Part shown: in pieces, positions 12,001 through 24,900 of the stretch
Layout of the letters: each line of letters begins with the position of its first letter
Numbering within the stretch: position 1 is the first letter of the stretch
Assembly: GCA_914767715.1 (NCBI GenBank)
Contig: OU612074.1
Span: forward strand, 5,287,501 to 5,351,500
Direction: 5' to 3'
Length of the DNA: 64,000 nucleotides
Origin: Membranipora membranacea
Lineage: Eukaryota; Bryozoa; Gymnolaemata; Cheilostomatida; Membraniporidae
Notes under the pieces: model-generated
The model's input: only the letters and a program-made list of their open reading frames with translations
Told to the model about the DNA's origin: nothing
Databases searched by the model: none
Translations under genes and position numbers: made by a program

Positions 12001-15000
12001 ACTTACATTCCGGGGCCCTTGAGTACTATGAGTATATGGACCTGTACACTGATAAGACAATTCTTGTTGTGTTACTTCCATTGAAGACAAGGCAAGACAA
12101 GTTACTTTGCTTCTGGTAGGCCTCTCCTACCACATATTTTAAAAAGACAGCCACACCGATGACATGATTTACTATGGTCGATGGAGAGCAAATTTATTCA
12201 GAGGAAATTTGGTGTAACGACCTGACGTCAGTTTCATAAATAATGGGCGGGAACATGTTAGGTACTCACACTAAATTGACTCTAACGATCAGAGATACAC
12301 ATGTTAATAGTGCAGTATCGATGTCAGTGTTAATTATCCCCCTGATATCACACATTCTTACCTTGCACTCTGGTATGAAGGGAATCAATCTCTGATAAAG
12401 TGATGACTCCTCTGATATGGAAAGGATAGGTGTTATTATCAGCTGCCTGGAATGTCCCTTGGTTATTGATCTTTACTATTGCCTGCACGAGTGGTCTGGA
12501 CTGGCCATCTGTAACAACAAACGAGCACATGTATAAACTGCAACAGTCGTTTGGTCATAAGTTTATAAATGTTAAAAATATCTGAATGCAATTCAAATTA
12601 ACTGTTTGTGAGAAATTTCAAATTTAAAGATATCTATGGGAACAAATCAGATCATGTAAATACGGAAAGGCTTAAACACCCATGTTGTCATAAGTATATG
12701 TATGTGATTTGAATGAAAATTATAAATGTTTCCGGTAAATTTCAAGGTTACTATTGAAGATGACAAAGTATACCGATGTTGTCAATATATAACTGACTAC
12801 AGAAACATTAAAATATGAACGATTATTATTTAAACTGAACAGATGCACCGGTTATGATGAGAAGAGGGTTCTAGTGGTCAGTTTGGAAGTGACAAGCATT
12901 AGAATAATTATCATCAGATTGTGGTATCTAGGATACCGATAGACTGACAGATTCACAGAACCAGGGTATCTATATATTCACAAGTAGGGCGTGTTTTCCT
13001 CTTGAGGCCATCTTTTAAAATTACGAGCGTAGATATTGATAATAGCACAAGTTAACAAGTTAGAAATTCTGCCCTGGTTTAATCAATGGTTCTGAGAACC
13101 ATCAAATAAATCAATTATTAGGCAAAGTGTCTGTGTGATTGACCGGCTTTGGTATGATATGAAAGTCTGTATGTCTGTAATATTAGGGCGGAGGTTTTAA
13201 CGATGTTTTTTTTATTTGGCTCGTTGCCTGAGATCTAAACAAAATATCTTCCTGATGGCGCACAACCAACTAGAGCCCCCCCCCCCAATCACCACAGTAG
13301 GATTACCACACATTTATTCACTCCTCCTAATCTCTTCTTTTACAGCTTTCCGTAAGGAAGTTGCACAATCTTTACAGCTCATAATGAACGGATTATCAGT
13401 GAGCTGTATAATAATTCTGATTGATATTATTCATGCCAAGCTGTACATAAATGTCATCAAATAATCCTCATGAGATTATCAAATCCAAGCGTGGATTATT
13501 GCTTAGACGATTTTGGGTAGGTAGGTGCCAAGGCCAACTACGCCCTATGAAGATATATGAGTTTTCTGATCTTTACATCATCTATCTCATAGTTTAACAT
13601 AACGGCAGCATTTTATATCATATAACTCGAGCATGGTAAAAAGGCTCTCCTATCCAAATTTATCTCCCCTACTAGTGATGGCAAATTGTCAGGTTTTGGC
13701 GAGACAGGAAGAGGCCGAGACAGCAACAAAATTCGAGACGAGATGAGACCGGGACATATATCGATGGCAATAAAATTGTAATTTGCCACTTTATTGGCAT
13801 CGGCCATGGTTTTTTGAATTTTTGGTTTCAATAAAACCCGTAAACCGTGGCATAAACTTTGACAAAAACAGTGTTTACGACGAACAAGTCTCGATATTTA
13901 TCAAGAGTGTCTGTCTCGACGAGAAGAGACAGTGTCTCGAGACTTTGCCATCACTATTCCCTACCCATCCTGTTTACTAAGTGTAGTGTTGTTTCATGAC
14001 GTACCCGCGGAACAGGATGGCTGGAAGCCATACTGTGTCTGTAGCTGATCTGTGCTTGTTGGGGCAGCAGTTGAGATCGAAGGAGGAGATACTTTAGCTC
14101 CAGCGGATGCCGCTAAGATACATCTCGTATACATTTCTGTGTGCTCGGCTGTAACAAAGGAGATATTATACAACACTCTGTAATATTACAAACATAATCC
14201 TTTCTTTACTTGTTTAAAAGTGGTAAAAATCGGGAAGATCTAGCTGTTATTTTCGATTGGCTGTCACAGGGCCAACAGAAAGGTAAACAGCAATTATAAA
14301 ACTTGGTTAAAATTTAAATTATGGCATCGTGCCATTTTCAGCTTTAATGCAGCCAAAAAGTTGATTGAGATGGCGACTTGAAAACCAAACACCGTGTCCA
14401 TCCCGGGCAAATAAAATACCAGATAGGATTTTATACAAGATGTTACCTATGGGCGTAACACAAGAATGTTATTTCGCAGCGTTATTTAATGGCCTGGTTT
14501 TATGGGGTAATATAAAGTTTAATCCCTAATCCTCATCAGTGATAGACAACTATTATGTGCCAGTAGATAATCTGACGTTCATCTGATTATTTGAATATCA
14601 AACTACCAGGGATCCCAGAGGTAAAGCAGTACCTAATATAATACCTTGAGGAGTGTTGAACACCTTCTGGGTGACATTTTCTCTCAAAATATATTTTTTT
14701 AAACAGTAGAATGGCCTTAGTGAGTTTTAAATGGCATTCAAACTTCATCTGATTCTGGTAAACTGGTCAACACTGTTTATTTTCTGACATAATTCCTATG
14801 AATTTGCATGCTGAATAAAATTATCCAATGATGTTAGCGGCCCCACTTTCGCCCACCTTCCCCCACCCTCACTCAAACGATTATCAAATAATCAAAGTCA
14901 AGCAATGGAAAGGACTATCTTTCTCCTATTTTTGAATGAAACGTTCAAATTACCTTGAGTGATTTCACCAGCTTTCAGCGAATGGAAAAGCTGAGTAAAA

Positions 15001-15074
15001 TCACAGTTCTGACTGGGTGCTGCTCCTACAGAGCAGATCAGCAGCAGAAGGTAACAGCATGACGATCTCATCAT
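9050..15074 (-). CDS. Secreted Cu/Zn superoxide dismutase, loop-deleted
   Basis: Six coding exons join in frame to 270 residues: 14,954-15,074, 14,005-14,148, 12,362-12,508, 10,626-10,712, 10,026-10,174 and 9,050-9,214. The first four introns are phase 1 and the last is phase 0. The product should convert superoxide to peroxide and oxygen outside the cell or in the secretory pathway. Residues 1-20 are a signal peptide (MMRSSCCYLLLLICSV). An extension of about 65 residues with several Cys precedes the SOD fold. Copper ligands are His152, His154 (HVH), His169 and His233. Zinc ligands are His169, His177, His187 and Asp190. The Cys163-Cys243 disulfide and catalytic Arg240 are present. Unusually, only six residues separate His233 from Arg240, where SOD1 has 22, so the electrostatic loop is nearly missing. 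An upstream 5'UTR exon probably joins at about 15,104. Confidence 0.95.
11038..11192. mobile_element. Palindromic MITE-like hairpin, ~155 bp
   Basis: TCACAATTATCAAAAATATG on the left pairs with its near-complement around TTTGACAATTGTGG on the right. The arms continue outward through (A)GGGACAGCGCT / AGTGACTGAGCTT. The element lies in an SOD intron and has no coding capacity. Confidence 0.7.
11276..11297 (+). repeat. (AG)n microsatellite
   Basis: About ten AG dinucleotides in an intron of the SOD gene. Confidence 0.9.
11508..11720 (+). mobile_element. Diverged copy of dispersed family B
   Basis: This stretch shares the layout CTAGGGG-(A)C-x-GGGAGGC...GCTATTTATAT...GGGAGGCTG with the clearer copies at 27,601-27,863 and 45,947-46,168. 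Its ends are too decayed to define. Confidence 0.45.
12212..12325 (+). repeat. Dispersed repeat family D, copy 1
   Basis: The block ACTAAATTGACTCTAAC followed by AGAGATRCACATG(T/C)T(A/G)ATAGT recurs at 61,052-61,165 in an intron of the TIAM gene. Both copies follow a CGACCTGACGTCA / GACCCGAAGTCA-like head. No terminal repeats were found. Confidence 0.6.
13276..13286 (+). repeat. Poly(C) tract, 11 nt
   Basis: A run of 11 C in an SOD intron. It is one of many long G/C homopolymers in this AT-rich window. Confidence 0.9.
13668..13966. mobile_element. MITE with TAGTGATGGCAAA ends, ~300 bp
   Basis: CTAGTGATGGCAAA at about 13,672 is repeated inverted at about 13,948-13,962 (TTTGCCATCACTA). Further inward, blocks rich in GAGACAGGAAGAG/GTCTCGAG also pair. 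There is no coding capacity, and it sits in an SOD intron. Confidence 0.65.
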
Positions 15075-15104
15075 TACTGCACAGTGATAATCTGTGAGCT
15101 CAGT

Positions 15105-18100
15105 CTGAAATACAAATAATATGCAATGTTAATAGAGGGGTTGGTTAGGTTTAATTACTGGTCAATATATAATATAGAATGTATAAAGCAGGGTTGTACA
15201 TGGTTCTACTGCTCATGACTAAAAAAACACTGGTAATAAAAGAGTGTATAAAATACAAAGTGTTCTACGGAAAAGGGGAAGCTGGTGAGAGAGAGGAGAT
15301 AATTACCTTCTTATGAAATCACAAATTCTCACATAGTTTTATGATCAGTTATAACTAGTGATTGTAAGATTTGCACAAACATATGATTCAAAAAACAAAT
15401 TTTTCCATAGTAAAACCGAGCAGTGTTTACCCCTCAAGAAGTGATCCATATATCTATCCCTTGACTAGAGACTGGCTGTTCTATCTTGTGATTATCATTG
15501 ATGTTATTAGTACCAGCATCATATGATTGTGTTACTAACCATAATTGTGAATAGTCTTATTACATTCAGCCATCAGATGTGGCTTCTAACTACCCTTACA
15601 TTTTAACTACAAAAACTCATAACAACACAACATCATATCTGACAACATATTCCAAATCTGTTTTAATATCTTTACCAAAGTTCACGTACCTCTAAATTTA
15701 TAGTGTGATGAAAGTTCGAATTATCCTTCTACGGTTACTTTAGGAGTGAAGACAGTCCAGTGAGATGCTTGCAGTCTATAGCCCTGTAGTGATGTGATAT
15801 TATTTTGCTCTGCCCTCCAGTTTATATATAATTGGGCAGTTACTCTGAGATACAGTCTAACATAATGTAAATGTAAGGATTCTGTCGCACTTTGAGCAGA
15901 AATAGCCTGAGGCTATCATTGGTTGGAGACAATGATGAGGGTGCCTGCTGGAGGTGCCATATTGAGATGTGGCACAATGATTGTCAGGATTTAAGCAATC
16001 ACCTGCCCACCGACGGAAATAATGACATGCATAGGACAACAATTATTCATCAAGCTAAAAATGGATTATAGCTCCGGTGTGGCTTGGAGCTACCGGCCAA
16101 GTATTCTACTATGAAATGTAGAGATGATTGATGTTTTAGTAGAAAGAGTTTAAAGTGATTGACAGGTGGTGAGAGGCCAATACACGTTAGGAGGAAATAA
16201 AAAATGAGGCAATTTGTCATTCTGGTATTTCTGATTTTTTAGTGACGGGACAAATCACAGATGATTAGCCAATTAATATGTCAAAATAACATCCGTATGT
16301 ACTAGCTCGCAACATGTAGATGAAATCTAAGAAATTAAATTTCGATTCAAAATTTCCAGACAGGTTTTTCCTCTTTTGCAATTAGAATATTGCCATGTAA
16401 ATCTGAAAATAGAATCAGTCATAGATGATCATGCAAAAAGCAGAGGCCACCTACCTTGAGTAACACATTATCATATTATGTACTTACTCTGGGTTCTAAA
16501 GCACCTAACTAGACTAACTTACCGACAGCATTATCAACAGACTTACTGATCCCACTACAGTACAAGCTTAAAAAATAGACTAACCGTCTAAGGAGTGACC
16601 AGCTTTGGTTGAGATAAGGTCGGATATACCCGTACACGCTACTGACAATATAATATTACTCTTATTCTTGACCGTGTGACCGATATCCAAAATGATACTA
16701 CACAATGGAATCCATTGACAACAAGCTCACTGCATAATTAGAGGTCCCAGATACTAGTCGGAGCCCTAAAGACTTCTCCCCCCTGTCAGACTTCCCCTCG
16801 GTCACGAGTTACCATGTTACATGAAAGCATGTGTCCTGTATGAACTAGAGAAGAGAATCTGAGCAGTATGTCTCTGCCAGACAGCTCTAAAGAAAATGTG
16901 GAATTTAAACTGTTTTTAAATGTTGGTTAAGTTAACAAGGTTTTTACTCTGTCCAAGGAATGAGAAAAAACGGTGCGGCTGCCATATTTGGCATCAAATC
17001 GCTCGCAGTTTGCAGGCACATCGGAGCAAACCTGGGAGACAGAGCGAAGTTAGTCAGTTAAATACATCACATCACAAAATCACAAGAACACATCGAACAG
17101 CTTTACTTTGAAACAAACAAACATCAAAACCCAAATCTCATCACCCTGGCCTGACCTGACTTGACCGTCCTTTTATTCTCTTACAATAATCATCAATTTT
17201 CACCGTCATTCCATCATCAAACACAATGACATAAGCATAAAACCATGGCAGATTATTGCTCCTTTATCAAAGAAATTTAGATTTATGATATAACTATTAC
17301 CAACAGACCTGAAACATCAAACCAACAAATTTGCAAAGTCAGTACATATTTCATAACAGTGTGACAGATTTTACCTTCTTCCAATGGGTTGAATTTAGAT
17401 TGTTAGAGATATTTTCATACCCATTATTCTGTCACCGAAGTTAAAACAAATTTACTGATTTAAATTGTAGTGAAATTAAATCGCCTAATACTAAAATAAG
17501 TGAAATTGCTGTAGAGAGGTAGCAGGTCGCTCAGTTGGTTTGAGGGCTGCCGTCTAAATTTTGAAGGACCATGGGTTTGAATTCCGCTGCAGTCTCTGAC
17601 TACTGGTCTCTATTGAAACTGCACATGTGCTCCAAACTGCAATCTTAGAGCAACTTATGGTGGCTGCTTCCCAATGCAAACATTATTTTGTAGTCATCGG
17701 ACTGAGACAAACATTCTAAATGTTGACGACGTTGAAAGAAGGGTTAAAATTATGATGACAATCAGTTTGTTTGTGTCTTCAGGATGATTGCTGTAACATT
17801 AAAGTAAGTTTAATGATCCTACAACAAACATGAACATATTTGATTAGTTGACTCATTACTGCACCTAAACGAAAACTTTGTACTTATTTCTGAGTTCTAC
17901 AATCCTTTTTATTAGATGGCTAATTCCGGAGGATTATGACGCTATGCTGCACTTTTAACTTAAGGATTCAATCAAGTTAATCCAGATTATTTTATTTGCG
18001 CCATGTCTTTAATCAGATTCTCAGTAACTTGGGTGGAAAAAAACCTGCATTCACTAACAGTGTAAAACCTCAGAGCTGTAAAAAATATTGCGAAGAAAAA

Positions 18101-18976
18101 GGTGATGCGTGTCTGCATAGACCATAAACTCCAATTTTAAACACGAAATCGACAGGCAGAGAGTGGCTGTCTATCCTGCAATCTCACCCTGACTTATCAG
18201 CTTAAAGCAAGCTGAGGCGATGTTTTTTTTTTATAAATCGTGTAGCTAAGTTGTATCAGAAAGCTATGTTGGATCCCGGGAATAACGCAGGTATAGTGCA
18301 CAGGTATATTTTATCAACTCCAATATATATATATATATATACCACTACTTACAAAGTTAATGAGATCCAGAGGAAAACACCAAGTCATTAATTATAAGAT
18401 GACAGCTGAGTACAATGTTCTAACAGCTTTTTTGCATTGTACATTATCAAGACTCAGTTATTTTGAGAAAGCTGCACTCTGTTACTAAATGCTAAAAGTA
18501 TGACAACAAGATAATTCTATCAATTTTTTCTTCAGTGCTATTGCTCTTAATATATGGCTCTTTATTGAAAGCATTTTTTTTACAAAAAAATAGAGATGCC
18601 AATAAACTTAAAACAAAAATGCTAATTAACAACCTTGTGTTGAAAGTCTGGATAAAACTCTAGTTTTTTTTCTCTGCACTAGAGAGTGCTAAATAGTTCC
18701 ATATTAATGGGGGCAAAACTCTGTTTTTTTTCTGGACTATGAGGGCAAAAACTCTAGATATCTGACACTGATCTAATCTGGGGCCTATTCAACCCATCTA
18801 CGTAATTCACTCCAATTAAATACATCATTACTTCCTTATCTATGATAGACCGCCTATCGAATTAATCTTATATGCAGAGTGTGAATCATATGGTTTTGAT
18901 CAAATTACATTGCACCACAAGGGTCCAGTTGTTCAGCTGAGTGAAGTGGACTGACAAAGGACGCTCATGCACAGAA
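15105..18976. other. 5' region of SOD and intergenic DNA
   Basis: 15,105 to about 15,760 probably contains SOD 5'UTR and promoter, since a splice acceptor (GTATTTCAG) lies just upstream of the start exon. From there to 18,976 I see no gene. The stretch holds one SINE (17,524-17,590), an (AT)n run at about 18,322-18,340 and an irregular short tandem at 18,655-18,760 around AAAACTCTAGTTTTTTTTC. AATAAA on the minus strand at about 18,559 could end the membrane-protein transcript. Confidence 0.5.
17524..17590 (+). mobile_element. tRNA-derived SINE head
   Basis: An A-box-like GGTCGCTCAGTTGGT and a B-box-like GGTTTGAATTCC are about 33 nt apart. The arms do not pair as a tRNA would, so this is a SINE rather than a tRNA gene. 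Confidence 0.55.
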
Positions 18977-21900
18977 TTAACTTGCTCTTTTCTTTTTTTC
19001 TGACTTATTTTTCTCTTTCTGCTTTTTTTTAGTTTCTGCAGATGTTTGTGATCGGCGAGCTTTCTGAGGCGAGCCAACAGTTTGTTCTTTTGTGGTGTCT
19101 TTGTCTATTCTGTCCCCAACACTCTTCTTTTCTTTAGTCGGTGATTTAGTTTTCCCGTTTGCATTGGATTCCTTCCTCTTTGCATCGGATGCCTTCCTCT
19201 TCGCCGACTTATTATCGGTGTTCTCGTTCCTCTCTTTATTGGAGGTTTTGTTGAGGTTTTTCTCTGGTTTGAGTTTATTACTTTTGAGAGACTTTGCTTT
19301 CTCTACAGTGCGACTGTTTCGTTTAGACTTAGCTGACACTGCTTTAGTAGGCGCTGACTTATTCTTCAGCTTTGAGCCGAAAGTTTTAGCATTTTGTTGG
19401 CTTGACTTGGGGTTTTTACCCCAAAGCTTGGCGTAATAGATGGAAAGAAAGTTAACGTCCTTTTCGGTAGAGATATCACTCTCTGTATCCTGATCTGTGT
19501 GATTATTAGGTGCCTTCTGCAGGGTGACTCGACGGTCATCCACCCTGGTCTTCTTCTTCTTCAGCAGACAGAACATGAGAGGAGGGGGCAGACACAGAAA
19601 TAACATTATAGAAAGAGCTATAATAGCTATTAGATACTTGGCTACTGCTGCTGGTGGTGGAGGGGTAACTATCTCCTTCTCAATCTCTGCTGGCTCAACA
19701 TCATCTACAAGGCATCAAAAGCAGTTCACATCAGTACAATCAGTCAGGGTGTCCGCCAATAGGTCTTACGAGTGCTCAGATGGTTAAGGGTAAAGAACTT
19801 GTGATTGCGCCAGCTACCAGTTCTGACTTGGCACTTGCAAGCCATTCATCCTAGCCAGATCTTTTGTGCTCAGGACCATAAATACAGGAGGTCTATTGTG
19901 TGCTTTGCACACAGTACAAAGCGACCCTCTGCCTCTCTGAAAAAATAGTAGCCGGCTAGGGCGGGAAAGGGTATAGGTTATCTACGTCATGCAAGCCACC
20001 TTAAAGGGGCCTGTTAAATAGGGCGGTCAAATATGACCTAGTGTAATGAGGGAGATAATATGATCGAGGCTTTTAGAAAAATTCATCGCTAACACTTCGT
20101 TCAATGTTCATTCTCTTTAGGATTTTTCATTGGGATAATCTTGCCAAATTTTTGCACTCAGAATATATATAGCTTCATCAAGGAGTGAGCAACTTGGTTA
20201 CTGGACCTCTCTCAATATTTAATCGCAAAGACCTCCCCAGAATAAGCCCTACGTAACCTCAAGAGCAGATTTTACAATGACCAGCCTTCCTACAGAAATA
20301 TTTCCTCGTTTAACCAAAGAGCTGTGCTTAGTATCAAAATAAAGAAGGATAACTCCTCAACGGTTCAACTAATGATTGTTAATCACGGCTGTGTTTAATA
20401 CGGGATTAAATTCAGGACAGATCATAAGAGTATGGAGTGGAAAGGAAAGACATGTTAAATGTAGGGTCTAGGGTGTCTTGTCCACATCGCATGGTTACAC
20501 AGTACGATCGGGATAATAAGATGTGGCCTTGCTGAGGTCGGTCTTGGTTTGAAACAGTCTGGTTTTTGTTTGAAACAATCTGATTTGTCAGAGTCTCATA
20601 AAAGGAGGGCGCTTTCACTGGATGATTGAAAAAGAATTGGTTGATTAAAATCAGATGGTTGTGGGTATTGTTTAGAAAGTTTTGAGATATGATTATAACA
20701 TAATAATATGGCGCTGGGGGGGATGACGTGGTTTTGGTTTTGGTTATGACATGATGTTGTGGTGGGTATTGTTCAGAAAATATTGAGAAGTAATTATAAT
20801 ATAATTGAATGTGTACATAATATGAGGGCAAGTGTACGAAGTTGTTGTGGTGATGAGAAATAAATATAAACTGAGCCACCAATTACAGAGAGGGATATAT
20901 ACTCAGACTCAGAGAGAGAGTTTTGCAGAATCACCACGCATCGTTATACTGAAAGAAGGAAGGTTTGTTCGACTCCATATTGTGTACTCATATCATGTTA
21001 TATATTATAGTAACTGATAAACTATTTTAAACAATAAATCAATTATTCAAAACTATACAAGCTCGGTGAAGTTTATTTAACTTGAGTTAGTTAGGAATCG
21101 CCGGCGTTCTGCCCCTACAGTGCACATCAGCTAGAAGCCTATATGGTGTTGAGTACATGTCTCACCAGGGCCATAGTATAGTGGTGATATGAGGAGATAA
21201 CTGTAAGACTGAGAACCACCACTGATAATGAGATCATGTCCGATACGCGTAATGTCCGTCACATGAGTTATGTTTGATACTTCTCCACCTTCAGGTCTAC
21301 CATCAATCACTGCGAAATCAAGCATAAGTTTAGAGTGAGGTTTAGTGTGAAGTTTAGTGTGAGGTTTAGTGTTAGGCTTAGTGTTAGGTTTAGTGTTAGG
21401 TTTAGTGTTAGGTTAAGTGTTAGGTTTAGTGTGAGGTTTAGTGTTAGGTTAAGTGTGAGGTTTAGTGTTAGGTTAAGTGTTAGGTTAAGTGTTAGGTTTG
21501 GTGTTAGGTTTAGTGTGAGGTTTAGTGTGAGGTTTAGTGTAAGGTTTAGTGTTAGGTTTAGTGTTAGGTTAAGTGTGAGGTATAGTGTTAGGTTTAGTGT
21601 TAGGTTTAGTGTTAGGTTAAGTGTTAGGTTTAGTGTTAGGTTTAGTGTGAGGTTTAGTGTTAGGCTTAGTGTTAGGTTTAGTGTTAGGTTTAGAGTGAGG
21701 TTAAGTGTGAGGTTTAGTGTGAGGTTTAGTGTAAGGTTTAGTGTTAGGTTTAGTGTTAGGTTAAGTGTGAGGTTTAGTGTTAGGTTTAGTGTTAGGTTTA
21801 GTGTTAGGTTTAGTGTTAGGTTTAGTGTTAGGTTTAGTGTTAGGTTAAGTGTTATGTTTAGTGTTAGGTTTAGTGTTAGGTCAAGTGTTAGGTTAAGTGT

Positions 21901-24900
21901 TAGGTTTGGTGTTAGGTTTAGTGTGAGGTTTAGTGTGAGGTTTAGTGTTAGGTTTAGTGTTAGGTTAAGTGTGAGGTTTAGTGTTAGGTTTAGTGTTAGG
22001 TTTAGTGTTAGGTTTAGTGTTAGGTTTAGTGTTAGGTTTAGTGCTAGGCTTAGTGTGAGGTTTAGTGTTAGTTTGGTGTTAGGTTTAGTGTGAGGTATAG
22101 TGTTAGGCTTAGTGTTAGGTTTAGTGTTAGGTTTAGTGTTAGGTTTAGTGTTAGGTTTAGTGTTAGGTTTAGTGTTAGGTTTAGTGTTAGGTTTAGTGTT
22201 AGGTTAAGTGTGAGGTTTAGTGTTAGGTTTAGTGTTAGGTTTAGTGTTAGGTTAAGTGTTAGGTTTAGTGTTAGGTTTAGTGTGAGGTTTAGTGTTAGGC
22301 TTAGTGTTAGGTTTAGTGTTAGGTTTAGAGTGAGGTTAAGTGTGAGGTTTAGTGTGAGGTTTAGTGTTAGGTTTGGTGTTAGGTTTAGTGTGAGGTTTAG
22401 TGTGAGGTTTAGTGTAAGGTTTAGTGTTAGGTTTAGTGTTAGGTTAAGTGTGAGGTATAGTGTTAGGTTTAGTGTTAGGTTTAGTGTTAGGTTAAGTGTT
22501 AGGTTTAGTGTTAGGTTTAGTGTGAGGTTTAGTGTTAGGCTTAGTGTTAGGTTTAGTGTTAGGTTTAGAGTTAGGTTTAGTGTTAGGTTAAGTGTGAGGT
22601 TTAGTGTTAGGTTTAGTGTTAGGTTTAGTGTTAGGTTTAGTGTACGGTTTAGTGTTAGGTTTAGTGTTAGGTTAAGTGTTAGGTTTAGTGTTAGGTTTAG
22701 TGTTAGGTTAAGTGTTAGGTTTAGTGTTAGGTTTAGTGTGAGGTTTAGTGTTAGGCTTAGTGTTAGGTTTAGTGTAAGGTTTAGTGTTAGGTTTAGTGTT
22801 AGGTTAAGTGTGAGGTTTAGTGTTAGGTTTAGTGTTAGGTTTAGTGTTAGGTTTAGTGTACGGTTTAGTGTTAGGTTTAGTGTTAGGTTAAGTGTTATGT
22901 TTAGTGTTAGGTTTAGTGTTAGGTCAAGTGTTAGGTTAAGTGTTAGGTTTGGTGTTAGGTTTAGTGTGAGGTTTAGTGTGAGGTTTAGTGTTAGGTTTAG
23001 TGTTAGGTTAAGTGTGAGGTTTAGTGTTAGGTTTAGTGTTAGGTTTAGTGTTAGGTTTAGTGTTAGGTTTAGTGTTAGGTTTAGTGCTAGGCTTAGTGTG
23101 AGGTTTAGTGTTAGTTTGGTGTTAGGTTTAGTGTGAGGTATAGTGTTAGGCTTAGTGTTAGGTTTAGTGTTAGGTTTAGTGTTAGGTTTAGTGTTAGGTT
23201 TAGTGTTAGGTTTAGTGTTAGGTTTAGTGTTAGGTTTAGTGTTAGGTTAAGTGTTAGGTTTAGTGTTAGGTTTAGTGTTAGGTTTAGTGTTAGGTTTAGT
23301 GTTAGGTTTAGTGTTAGGTTTAGTGTTAGGTTAAGTGTGAGGTTTAGTGTTAGGTTTAGTGTTAGGTTTAGTGTTAGGTTAAGTGTTAGGTTTAGTGTTA
23401 GGTTTAGTGTGAGGTTTAGTGTTAGGCTTAGTGTTAGGTTTAGTGTTAGGTTTAGAGTGAGGTTAAGTGTGAGGTTTAGTGTGAGGTTTAGTGTTAGGTT
23501 TAGTGTTAGGTTTAGTGTTAGGTTTAGTGTTAGGTTTAGTGTTAGGTTTAGTGTTAGGTTTAGTGTTAGGTTAAGTGTTATGTTTAGTGTTAGGTTTAGT
23601 GTTAGGTCAAGTGTTAGGTTAAGTGTTAGGTTTGGTGTTAGGTTTAGTGTGAGGTTTAGTGTGAGGTTTAGTGTTAGGTTAAGTGTGAGGTTTAGTGTTA
23701 GGTTTAGTGTTAGGTTTAGTGTTAGGTTTAGTGTTAGGTTTAGTGTTAGGTTTAGTGTTAGGTTTAGTGCTAGGCTTAGTGTGAGGTTTAGTGTTAGTTT
23801 GGTGTTAGGTTTAGTGTGAGGTATAGTGTTAGGCTTAGTGTTAGGTTTAGTGTTAGGTTTAGTGTTAGGTTTAGTGTTAGGTTTAGTGTTAGGTTTAGTG
23901 TTAGGTTTAGTGTGAGGTTTAGTGTTAGGCTTAGTGTTAGGTTAAGTGTTAGGTTTAGTGTTCGGTTTAGTGTTAGGTTTAGTGTTAGGTTTAGTGTGAA
24001 GTTTAGTGCTAGGCTTAGTACTAGGCTTAGTGCTAGGCTTAGTGTGAGGTTTAGTGTTAGGTTTAGTGTTAGGTTTAGTGTTAGGTTTAATGTGAGGTTT
24101 AGTGTGAGGTTTAGTGTTAGGTTTAGTGTTAGGTTTAGTGTTAGGTTTAGTGTGAGGTTTAGTGTGAGGTTTAGTGTAAGGTTTAGTGTTAGGATTAGTG
24201 TGAGGTTTAGTGTTAGGTTTAGTGTTAGGCTTAGTGTTAGGTTTAGTGTGAGGTTTAGAGTTAGGCTTAGTGTTAGGTTTAGTGTTAGGTTAAGTGTGAG
24301 GTTTAGTGTAAGGTTAAGTGTTAGGTTTAGTGTTAGGTTTAGTTTTAGGTTTAGTGTGAAGTTTAGTGCTAGGCTTAGTGCTAGGCTTAGTGTGAGGTTA
24401 AGTGTTAGGTTTAGTGTTAGGTTTAGTGTTAGGTTTAGTGTTAGGTTTAGTGTTAGGTTTAGTGTTAGGCTTAGTGTGAGGTTTAGTGTGAGGTTTAATG
24501 TTAGGTTCATTGTCAAGGTGACTCAACTGATAGAAATATATATTATCCATATATATGCAATATACATTTTATCAGTGGTTACATTAATATGAAATGGAAT
24601 GAACCTCAATTGCCACAATATTTCATGTGAAATAAAAATGTTGGATCGATAATGTATGGTCAAATATAAAAAATTTAACTCGATAAAAAAGGATGGTAAA
24701 CATAACAAACTGTTTGTCTCTTTACACAAAAATTACTAGGAAGAGAGATGAGAAGCAGCTTTGATACAGTACAAACCTTGAGTATCTGGATGAGTTTTAG
24801 GGTTGATAGCTGAGAAGCTGTGATACAGCACCGTGTAATTGGCCCCAAAATGGTCAATATTGTTATAAAGATTCATTATCTGAAATAACATGTTCTGATG

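Noticed and set aside
19092-19436. 114-codon plus-strand frame rich in Phe and Leu
   Set aside because: It is the antisense shadow of the Lys/Ser-rich tail exon (18,977-19,704, minus).
21335-24592. Five long open frames of Val-Arg-Phe-Ser or Thr-Leu-Asn-Leu repeats on both strands
   Set aside because: They follow from a 12-bp tandem repeat lacking stops. They break where one base is lost from the repeat, and they lie in an intron of a well-supported gene on the minus strand.
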